Source of the DNA: Methylomusa anaerophila
GTDB lineage: Bacteria > Bacillota > Negativicutes > Sporomusales > Sporomusaceae
Direction of reading: 5' to 3'
NCBI RefSeq assembly: GCF_003966895.1
Contig: NZ_AP018449.1
Span: forward strand, 4,605,501 to 4,669,500
Length of the DNA stretch: 64,000 bases
A model generated the notes under the pieces. The model was not told the DNA's origin and ran no database searches. It saw only the letters and a program-made list of their open reading frames with translations. This document shows positions 1 to 10,600 of this stretch, one piece after another. A program made the position numbers and the translations under genes. How positions within the stretch are numbered: position 1 is the first letter of the stretch; each line of letters opens with the position of its first letter.

Positions 1-262
1 GGTCATACAAGGGCTCCGGCGATTGTTCCCGGCGTTGCCCGCTGGCAATTGTCCCGTGTATTTCCTTGAAATCAGCCCCAAAACAAAAGACTTCCGGCAA
101 GCCTTCCAACACCACGATGGTTGCGGCTTCTTCACACATTGCCAGTACATGATGGCATTCTTCAATTAGGAGATCATTGATTGAATTGTTGGCCTCTGGG
201 CGATAAATCTGCAAAAAACATATTGACTCCTGAAAACGGACTTTAATTGTCTGATAATTCAT
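1..262 (-). CDS. pksH: PksH-type enoyl-CoA hydratase/dehydratase (ECH1), 5' part only
   Basis: I translated this directly from the reverse strand: 87 codons from ATG at 262 to the window edge, starting MNYQTIKVRF and containing VVVLEGLPEVFCFGADF, a crotonase-fold pattern typical of the PksH/ECH1 enzymes of HMGS beta-branching cassettes. Family knowledge: ECH1 dehydrates the HMG-like intermediate on the ACP to a 3-methylglutaconyl thioester, which ECH2 then decarboxylates. The start codon overlaps the stop of the HMGS gene (TAATG, one shared base), so the two are translationally coupled. The C-terminal two-thirds, including part of the active site, lies outside the window, so activity cannot be judged. 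The neighbouring HMGS gene makes a beta-oxidation enoyl-CoA hydratase much less likely. Confidence 0.85.
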   Translation of the reverse strand, partial: MNYQTIKVRFQESICFLQIYRPEANNSINDLLIEECHHVLAMCEEAATIVVLEGLPEVFCFGADFKEIHGTIASGQRREQSPEPLYD

Positions 263-1518
263 TAATACCACGCATATTCACGATGGAATTCTTTAATTTC
301 TTTCAGGAACAATCGCCCTTTTCCTTGACTTGCGGCCAACACGCCCGGAACGAAATCAAAATCCAGATTGACATTGCGGGTGCCAAATCTTACAACGCCG
401 CTTCCTAACAATATAGAATGATATTCCTCCATCGATAATTGATAGCGTTCATTTAATTGTTTCTCAATCTCAAACCGGCGCTGGCGTTCCTGACCTTGAG
501 GAGTGACGACCCCGCTATAAAATTCGGAGCAGCAGCCCGACCCGTAGGAAAAACAACCAAGTCGCTTCGGAGAATCAAACCGGCCGTTGTCAATAGTACT
601 TGCCAGCGACAGGAAGGAAGTGGCGCCCATGATATTTCCGACCCGCTGGCAGTAGGTCATTCCCGGCATTACGCGTTGATTAAAATCTTCTTCCACCTCA
701 GGCGGCTTGGCTTTGACCATCTTCCGCATCATGGCCCGATGGGCTCCTTTCACCATGCCGCCAAAGGGAGTATGGAAAGTGAGATACTGGAATGTTTGTT
801 GATAATCTGCGCCCACTACCCGTTTTTTATATTCCTGAAAAGCATTCTCGCAACAATCCAAATAGGACAACAGGGACAAATCCGCGTCCCCGGCTTCACT
901 ATCAGGAGTCGGGCGGCAAGTATCGCACACTTCATACCCGTAGTAGCCGTTGGCCCCTGCGTCTACTTGGAATGCATAAGGAGTTTCGCTGACTAAAACC
1001 GCCACGGCTCCCGCACCCGCACTAGGTTCCGCATAGGACCAGTCCTCAGTCATCTCCCCGCCTGATTCCCCTATAAACCGGGAAATATCAGTCGCAACCA
1101 CCAGCGCTTTGGCTCCCGGCGATGTTTGGGACAGAATAAAATTGATTGCCATCTGAAGTCCGGCAGTCCCGGAATAACAAGCATTTTTCAGTTCAAACAA
1201 GCGGCAATTTCGATTCAATCCCAAATAATGATGGATATAAGTACTGATGGATTTGCCAAAATCAATCCCCGATTCGGTGCAGGATATCAGCAACTCAATC
1301 CGGTCTTTTTCGGCCTGGGAAAGAGAATCCACCACCGGTTTAGCCGCATTGACCCCATAGGAAACCGGATCTTCGTAAGGCAGGGCTACGGCCTTTTCTT
1401 TCATTAATAAATTTGAAAATCTTGCGGTATCCAATTTACGATGCTGGGCTAATTCCATCACATCCAGATAAGCTGATCCTCCAAAAGCATTCATCGCTTC
1501 AATTCCAACATTAATCAT
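262..1518 (-). CDS. pksG: HMG-CoA-synthase-like beta-branching enzyme (HMGS)
   Basis: A 418-residue protein of the PksG/CurD family. It condenses an acetyl unit, carried on a donor ACP, with the beta-keto group of an ACP-bound polyketide, starting beta-methyl branching. The catalytic triad is visible and at the family's usual positions: Glu82 in CTESGIDFG, Cys114 in KNACYSG and His249 in TFHTPFGG. The GSGCCSEFYSG segment near residue 325 is also typical. The length is full. ATG at 1518 is preceded by GGGAG at 1528-1532 with 9-nt spacing. It is followed by ECH1 (TAATG overlap). Likely substrates are the ACPs with the DSxxxxxW flag at the ends of PKS A and PKS E. The donor ACP and decarboxylating KS of a full cassette are not in the window. 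Confidence 0.95.
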   Translation of the reverse strand: MINVGIEAMNAFGGSAYLDVMELAQHRKLDTARFSNLLMKEKAVALPYEDPVSYGVNAAKPVVDSLSQAEKDRIELLISCTESGIDFGKSISTYIHHYLGLNRNCRLFELKNACYSGTAGLQMAINFILSQTSPGAKALVVATDISRFIGESGGEMTEDWSYAEPSAGAGAVAVLVSETPYAFQVDAGANGYYGYEVCDTCRPTPDSEAGDADLSLLSYLDCCENAFQEYKKRVVGADYQQTFQYLTFHTPFGGMVKGAHRAMMRKMVKAKPPEVEEDFNQRVMPGMTYCQRVGNIMGATSFLSLASTIDNGRFDSPKRLGCFSYGSGCCSEFYSGVVTPQGQERQRRFEIEKQLNERYQLSMEEYHSILLGSGVVRFGTRNVNLDFDFVPGVLAASQGKGRLFLKEIKEFHREYAWY

Positions 1519-1634
1519 TATTCTTCTCTCCCTTAATCAATAGTTTTATATTTTTGTAAACTCAAAGTATTCAAAGTATACTAAGACCGCTAATGAATAT
1601 CTCAAGCTATATGGAACGCATTAGAGTTCCTCTT

Positions 1635-4600
1635 TTAAACATATTGATTTAATAATTGATCAGCCTCTTCAATATTTAAGGTCCCCTCACGCACTTGCTG
1701 CAGCACCGTTTGCAGGTTATTATCCGGATTTGAATCGGCAGGTGTTTGATTCGCTTCTCCCGTTGCCGCATTTAATTCTGTTAATTCTTTTTTCAAAAAT
1801 ACGGCGAATTCACTAATGCTGGGATAATCATAAATTTTGGTCGCTGTAATTGAGGTTCCGTAGCGTTTATTAATTTCCTGAACCCAGGCCACCCCGATAA
1901 TCGAATCCATTCCCAAATCAACGAATTTTGCATCGATGTCAAGCTCGCTCCGCTGCATATACAGGGCTTCCGCCAAGGTTGTCGCCAGTTCTTCCTGGAT
2001 GGATTCCACTGCGACATTAGACGGCGTTGGATTTACCGGCGCCGGGGTTTCCCTTGGCTCTGCCGTTACCTGCGCCGGGGATTCGACTGCCTGCCCCTGG
2101 GGCTTGGCTGCTGCCGGTGCCGGGCTCTCGCCCGGCTCAGCAGTTGAAGGCGCTGGCGCCGGCGCCATTCCACCGCCGGCGATATCCATTTCTTTTCCTA
2201 CAAATTCCGCGAATTCACTGATGCTGGGATAATCATAGACTTTAGTTGCCGCAATTGAGGTTCCGTAGCGTTTATTGATTTCCTGAACCCAGGCCACGCC
2301 GATAATCGAATCCATTCCCAAATCAACGAATTTTGCATCGACGTCAATTTCACTTGGCTGCATATACAAAGCTTCGGCTAAACTTGCTGCCAGTTCCTCC
2401 TGGATGGATTTCACCGGGATTTTAGACGGCATTGGATTTACCGGCGCCGGGGTTTCCATCGCTTTAGCGGCAACCTGCGCCTCCTGCTCCCGGGGCTTGG
2501 CTATTGCCTGCGCCGGGATCTCGCTTGGCTGAGAAGTTGAGGGCGTTGGCGTTGACACCATTCCACTGCTTGGGATATTAAGTTCTTTTACCATAAATTC
2601 CGCGAATTCACTGATGCTGGGATAATCATAGACTTTGGTTGCCGCAATTGAGGTTCCGTGGCGTTTATTGATTTCCTGAACCCAGGCCACGCCGATAATC
2701 GAATCCATTCCCAAATCAACGAATTTTGCATCGACGTCAATATCGCCCGGTTGCATATACAAGGCTTCCGCCAGGCTTGACGCCAGCTCTTCCAGTAAAG
2801 ATCCCGCCGGATTAGCTGTTGGGACATGAGCCACAGGTTTCGGTTCATCGCTGATTTTCCCTGGAATAGTATCCGCTTCTGCCACCGGAACGCTGGTTGA
2901 TGTTAAGCTGGTTGATGTTAAGCTGGTTGATGTTAATGTGATCGATTGTTGAATTTGATTTACCGGTTTACTTGATAGGGTTTGGTATCCCGGCAAAGAT
3001 CCTAGAGATATCCCGCTGGGCTTGGCAGATATGTTGGCAACAGTTGGTTTTTCCATGGTTCTGAGTTCCACAGACGGTCGGGAAACCGGTGATTTATTTG
3101 CGCTGTCCCCTATCGCGGCCGTTGCTTCCTCTCTGGCCGGTTTGCTTGCTATTGGGGGATTGTCTGCCAAGGATCGTAAAGATATTTCGCTGGGTTTACC
3201 GGCTGTGTTGGCAACAGCCGGTCTTGCCGCGGCCGTGAGTTCCACGGGCTGCCGGGAAACTGACGGTTTACCGGCGGTATCCCCGGCTGAGCTCACTGTT
3301 TCCTGTCTGCCGGCAGCTTCTTTGTCAAAAAGATTGGTGAACCAATAGCGTTCCCGCGAAAATGGATAAGTAGGCAGGCTGATACGTTGCGGTTTGGCAT
3401 TGCTGTAGAGCTTTTTCCAATCCAGAACAAAGCCCTTGACCCACAGGTCCAGGAGCTTGGTGTATTTCCCTTTGGCTATCCAGGCATCAATGGTTTTTAC
3501 CATGTCTTCGTCTTCGGCGAAGACAGCCAGCATTTCTTTATTGCGTTTGACCTGCCCCCGATAGAGATCGTCTATATTGTCCTGGCCATCCAGGTAGTTT
3601 TTCAGCTTCTCCTCCAGTTCCGGGAGAGATACTGCGGTTAGGGCCAGGCGCTCCTCCATGGCCTCTCTTCCCACCTGGAGGGTGTAGGCGACGTCGGCCA
3701 GGTCGGCGGCGGCGAACTGCTGGGTTTGGATGGCTTGCAGGAGCTGTTGGGCATGTTCCTTCAGGCGCTCCTCGTTCTTGGCTGAGAGTACGATGATGGC
3801 CGGGTTTTGGGAGGTGACGGCGATTTTAGGTTTTTCCTGATTGGGGATGTACTCCTCAATCACCACATGGGCATTGGAGCCGCCGGCGCCAAAGGAAGAA
3901 ATGCCGGCGATCCTGGGATATTCCCGGGTCTGGCCGTTTAGCTCAACTACAGGGCGTCTCCACTCCGCCAGTTCTTGCTGGACGACGAAGGGGGTGTTGG
4001 CAAAATCAATATTGGGATTCAGGGTCTTGGAATGGAGGGACGGCGCCAATTGGCGATGTTTCAGCTGCAGCAGCACCTTAGTCACCGCGGCAATGCCGGC
4101 GGCGCTCTCGCAGTGTCCGATGTTGGACTTGGCTGAGCCGAGGGCGCAGTACTGCTTGTCTTTGGTGTACTCCTGGAAGGCTTTCGTCAGACCGGTGATC
4201 TCAATCGGGTCTCCCAGAACGGTCCCGGTGCCATGGGCCTCAATATAGCTGATGGTCCGGGGATTTATGCCGGCCTCTTTGAGGGCTGCGCCGATAACGC
4301 TGGTCTGGGCGTTGGGGTTGGGGACCGAATAGCCGTTGGTCTTCCCGCCGTGATTGAGGGCGGTCGCCTTGATAATGCCATAGATGTGATCGCCGTCGGC
4401 GATTGCCTTGGGAAGGGGTTTGAGGAGTACCGCTCCCACACCTTCTCCCGGCACATAGCCGTCGCCTCCCTGGCCGAAGCTTTCGCAGCGGCCCTTGCTG
4501 GAGACAAACTTGCCCTGGCCGAGCATCAGGTATTTGTTGGGATGGACGGAGACATTGACGCCGCCGGCGACGGCCATTTCGCAGCCGCCCCGCTGCAGGC

Positions 4601-7600
4601 TGTGGCAGGCCAGGTGAATGGCGGTTAAGGAGGAGGAGCACATGGTGTCCAGACCAATGCTGGGGCCATGAAAATTGCAGAAGTAGGAAACGCGGTTGGC
4701 AACTGACGACGGACTGCCGGTAAGGGCGATATTGCGGCCCCGGGCTTGCTCCTGGGCCCCGTAGAGCTGGTACTCTTCATACATTACCCCGACGTATACC
4801 CCCACATTGCCTTCCAGGCCGAGACCCTTATACATACCGAGGTCTTCCCTGGTATAGCCGGCGTCCTCCAAAGTTTCATAAACGCATTGCAGGAATAAGC
4901 GCTCCTGGGGGTCCAGGATCATTGCGTCCCGGGGTGAGATGTTAAAGAACAAGGGATCAAATTGGTCCACTCCTTCGATAAAGCCGCCCCACTTGCTGTA
5001 GGTTTTGCCAATCTTGCTCTTGTCTTCATCGAAGTACAGGCTGTGATCCCAACGGTCTTTGGGAATCTCGGTGATGCAATCCTTGCCGTTTCTGAGGTTT
5101 TCCCAGAAGTCCCGCAGGTTTCGCGCCCCGGGGTAGCGCCCGGAGACGCCGATGATGGCGATGTCCGGGAAACTTTTTTCTTTTTCTTGCCGGGGTTGGG
5201 CTTCCAGGCGCAATGCTGCAAAACGGGAACGTCTTTTACTGCCGGCGAATGGCTTTTCCGGTTCGGCCACCGGTGTGGCTTCCTGGGATGCTGCCGGAGA
5301 TGTTGTCTGGGTAGCTGCCGGTTCTTTTTCGTCAATTCCCAGCAGCGCCGTCAACTGATCCAGGTGGGATTCCAGGAAGTAGCCGGTCAGTTCCTTGATG
5401 TTCTGGTATTCAAAGAACAGGGTTTTGGACAGGGAGCCAAATGTTTTTTCCAATTGATTGGTCAGTTGGGTGACCATTATCGAATCGATCCCGTATTTCT
5501 CCATCGGCGCATCCGCTTCAATGCGGTGCGGCGGGAGTTTGATGACGGACGAGAGCAGTTTCTTAAAGTAATTGACAGCTTTTTCCCGGAGCAAGTCCTG
5601 GGCCATGACGGGAATATTTTCGGCGGCGGCAGGCTTAAGTTCAGCCGTTTTTTTCAAGATTGGCTCCGGCTGGGGCGCAACAGGTTTTTCTGCTGCAAGC
5701 AGCACTTGCCTTAGCCGGGCAGGATTGCCTTCCGCCACCAGCACCTGAGTTTCGCCCGAGGCCAGTCCCTGATAGAGGGCTTTGATGCCGGTTTGGGTTG
5801 CCATGGGGACCATGCCTGTATCTCTAGTCACTATCCTTGCGGTTTCCTCATCAACGCGCATGCCGCCCTCTCGCCAAAGCGGCCAGTTGACGGACAATGT
5901 CCGGCCGTGGCGCCGGCCGGAGGCCGCCAGGTTGTTGCGATAGGCGGCGTAGGCGTCCATAAAGGCGTTGGCTGTTGCGTAGTCGGCCTGGCCAGGGTTG
6001 CCGAAGCTTCCGCCGGTTGAGGAGAAGAGAATGAAGAAGTCAAGTTTCTGGTCTTGGCTGGCCTGATCCAGGTTGACCAGACCGGTGACCTTGGGAGCCA
6101 GTACAGCGAGGAATTCCTCCCGGTTTTTCTTGATGATGAAGTTATCTTTGATCACCCCGGCAGCGTGGATGATGCCATTGAGGCTGCCGAACTCCTGCCG
6201 GCTATCTTCGATCAGGCCGCTGACCGCTTCCTTGTCGGTCACATCCACCTGACGGTAGATGACCCGGGCGCCCGCAGCTTCCAGTTCGTTTAGCCTGGCT
6301 TGCCGGTCTTCGCCCAAAGGCGAGCGGCCGGTGAGAATGAGGGTAGTATCCTTGGCATTTCGGGTGATTTCCTGGGCAAAAATAAGTCCCAGGCCACCGG
6401 CGCCGCCGGTAATTAAATAGACCCCTTGATCTTTCCAGGGGATCTGCATTGTTTCGGCGGCAGTTTCAATTTCCCGCAAGCCGGCAACGAAACGTTTGCC
6501 GTCCTGGTAGCGGACCTGCTGGCCCAGGGGGCTGCGGCTGTTCTCCTGTAGCTGTCCGATGATTGTTTCCGTATCTTGTCCCGGTTCTACGGCAATCAAC
6601 TGTCCTATCAGCTTGGGGTTCTCCAGTTGGGCTGTTTTTAAGATGCCGGCAAGGGCGGAACAGAGTTGCTGCCCATTGGAGGTGGAAACTACCATCTGGA
6701 CCAGTACTTGGTCTTTGAGCTTGTTCCTGAGGATGCCTTGGATCTCCTCAAACACTTGGGCGGCATAGGTCTGGAAGCGCTCCCCCATATCCGGTTGCGG
6801 CGATTGGAGAATGAGACAGCCCGCCTTGTTCATCTGAGCGGTAATGCTCTCAAGGGAAAGCTTGTCCGGTTCGCAAAGAATCACCAGGTGCTGGGCATAG
6901 TCAGGGGTTGGGACTTCCTGGGCAAGCGGTTGTTCTCTCCAGGCGGGAGTGAGCAGCAAGGCGCCGAAGGCTGACTGGCGCTCCGCCATACCCGGTTCGC
7001 CGTCCAGAATTCTGGATGTGTATGCCTTCATGCGCACGCAAACGCGGCCTTGATCGTCACAGATGTCAATGTCCAGCTTCTGCACCCGCTCCCCAACCGC
7101 ACCGCTGCCGCTATAGCGGATTAGCGCCCACATGGCGGGGGTGCAGGCGCCAAAGATTTCAAGCTCCTCTAAGGCGAAGGGGAGCGAAGGCTTAAGGGAG
7201 GCGTTGCCGCTGGTATCGCCGGAATATAAGCCGATCGTCGACTGTACCGCCGAATCCATCAAACTGGGATGCAGGACAAATTGCCCTTTCGTATCGTAAA
7301 CAGCGGCAGGTAAGGCCAACTTTGCCAGTACCTGATCCGGACCTATATATACCGCCTCAATTCCCTTGTGTCCCGGGCCATAGCTGATCCCGGTCGCTTT
7401 AAATGCCTCGTAGCATTGGCTGGACGAAAGAATTTTTTGGTTGCATTGATCTTGCAAAGCTTTCAGATCCAATACCGGAATTTCCGGGATCCGGCTCAAC
7501 ACCGCATTTCCCTGGCTGTATACCACAAGGTCCGCGTCGGTTTCTTTCGGTTCGCTATAGATTTCATAGCTAATCTCGCCGTTGTCCTCAGGATAAAGTC

Positions 7601-10600
7601 CGACGTGCACCTGAAAAGGCTGATCGGTAACAGAAATGGGTCGGACCCATACCACGTTTTTCAGTTTGATTCCGGTCTGTTTTTCCTTTAAAGCTCCGGC
7701 TGCCCGCTCAACTGCCGCCCTGGCCATTTCCAGATAGGCCACGCCGGGCAATACCTTCTGGCCGTTTACGACGTGATCCCGCAAAAAGAATTCCTTGCCG
7801 CTAAAGACAGAGCTGTACCGTTGTTCCTCAAAATCCGAGTCGTTCTGATGCAACAGGGGGTGAATCAAACGGGCGGTGTCTACTGCCGCCATACTGCCAA
7901 TATCGGTATCCGCTTCATCTACCGCAGGCATCCAATAACGCTCCATGTTAAATTGATAGGTAGGCAAACTGATTCGGCGCGGTTTATTATCGCCATACAG
8001 CTTATTCCAGTCAATAGTAAGGCCCTTGACCCAGAGCTTGCCTAGTTCCGGCAGCTTGCGTTTGCCAATCCAGATGTTGATTATTTCCTTGTGATCCTGA
8101 TCATTGCCGTATAATTGAATAAGATCTTTGGCGCTTGTTGCTTCGCCTCTAAAGCAACCTTCAATATTTTCTTTTTCAGCAATAACCGCCGCTAGTTTTT
8201 TCTTAAGATCTTCCATGTTTTTAACAATTAAGATCATCCTGCTATCCATAGCTTCTCTGCCAACCTGAAGCGTGTAGGCAAGCTCAGCTAAATTAACAAA
8301 ATCAACATCATTAACATCATTAACATCATTAACATCATTCTGGCTAACAGGTTTGCTTATGAAATCCAAAAGTTCTTGGGCATAGGCCTTAAGCCGGTCA
8401 TTATTCTTTGCCGATAACGGAACGGCAAATACGCCGTTGTACTCATATTCCGCGCCGGTTTGCCCGGCCGGATTATCCAGGGCGCTTTTTTCAAAAATTA
8501 CATGGGTATTGGTTCCGCCGATGCCAAATGAGCTTAGCGCCGCCCGGTTGGGAATTCCGTTTGATTCCCATTTTCTAAGCTTATCAGCAATATAAAACGG
8601 CGAGTTGTTTAAATCAAAAATTGGATTTGGTTCCTTGTAGTTAATTGACGGTGGTATTTCATTATTGCTTAGACACAACGCAACTTTAATACATCCGGCC
8701 AAACCCGCAACCGTGTCAAGATGTCCGATATTGGTTTTAACGGACCCCAGCCCGCAAAATTGGTTCTTGTTTGAATATTTTTTATAAACCTCGTGTAAAG
8801 CGGCAAATTCTATAGCGTCTCCTAATTTTGTTCCGGTTCCGTGAGCTTCAACATAACCGATTGATTCAGGATTTATGCCCGTTGAATCCAACACTTTCTG
8901 AATTACCTCGGCTTGTCCTTTTACACTGGGAGCATAAAATCCTACTTTATCCGCTCCATCGTTGTTTATGCCGATTCCTCTGAGAATTGCATAAATATTG
9001 TCGCCGTCTTCCACTGCATCTATTGCTCTCTTCAGTACAACAACCGCAACTCCTTCGCCTCCCATCATCCCATCCGCAGAAGCGTCGAAGGCTTTTATGT
9101 GTCCGTCACCGGAAAAACTCAATCCGCTTTGGTAGACATAGCCTAAATTTGATAAAGCCAGTATTGTTGCCCCGCCAACCAGAGCATACTTAACTTCACC
9201 GGACATTAAGCTTTGGTATGCCGAATATACCCCGGCCAAGGATGATGAACAATTTGAGTGGACAAAAAAGCTGGGGCCTTTTAAGCCCAATTTATAGGAA
9301 ACCATTGTGGGAATTGTTCCGCCTTGCGCCAAAATCCACGCCACGTATTGCTCTACATTCTTCATTACAGTGGATGTTGTACGGTTCAGCGATAATGACA
9401 ATGCCTGATAAAAATTATTGCTTGCCGACATATACACGGCTGTGTCAGGGACCTGTCTCGGAACATAGCCGGCATCCTCCATGGCTTTCCAGGAATGAAG
9501 CAATAACAGCCGCAACTGAGGATCCATCAGTTCGGCGTCCCGGTAGGAAATATTAAAGAATTCCGGATCGAATAAATCTTTTCCCTCGATTACTGAGTTT
9601 ACGGGAACATAGTTGGGATCGTTAATAAGTTCTGCCGGCAAATTAAACTCGGAAAGTTCCTCTTTGGAAAAAAACTTAAAGCTTTCTTTGCCTTCTCTTA
9701 AATTGTTCCAAAACTCATTGTGGTCTTTTGCGCCGGGGAATTGGCATGAAATACCGATAATGGCCAGACTGTCCTGATAATAATCAGGATAGGATTTATT
9801 GCCTTTTTGCTCATTTTCCCGGTCGTTTAACCAATTAATTTCGCTTATATCACTGCCAGTTGTTTTGAAACCGGTTTCCCTGTCATTGGAATTATTAGCT
9901 TCCGTGATATATTTGCTGATGTCTTTAATGCTGGAATATTTAAACAATGTCGTCACGTTGAAATCACTGCTGAGAGTGTTCTTGATCTTTTCGGCTACAA
10001 CTACTGCTGATAAAGAGTCTCCTCCCACTTCAAAAAAGCCGTCTTCCGTGCTTATATTGCCGACATTAAGAACATCCTTCCATATTGCCAAAATCTTTTC
10101 TTCAATTTCCGATTCAGGCAGGCATTCCTCTTTAGTCCTTGTGGACACGACTTTTCGATTCATTAATTCTTTTCTGTCTACTTTTTCGTTTGCGGTTAAA
10201 GGGATAGACTCAAGCTCTACGAACAATGCGGGGATCATATAGCCGGGCAGGGTAGTTTTCAAATGATCCCGCAATATTTGCGGATCAAGTAATGCCGAAT
10301 TCTTTTGTTGCCGGACATAATAGGCTATCAGTTGTTTAATCCCCTCATGCTCCTTCACGACTACAACGCTATCCTGGATGTCTTGATGCTTGGTAAGCTG
10401 GCTTTCAATTTCACCCAGTTCGATTCGAAACCCGCGTATCTTTACTTGATGATCAATACGTCCTAAAAATTCAATATTGCCATCCGGCAGCCACCGGGCT
10501 AAATCGCCGGTTTTATAGATTTTTGCTTCCTTATTAAAAGGATTCCGGATGAATCTTTCGGCTGTAAGTTCCGGTTTATTTAAATACCCTCTGGCCAAAC

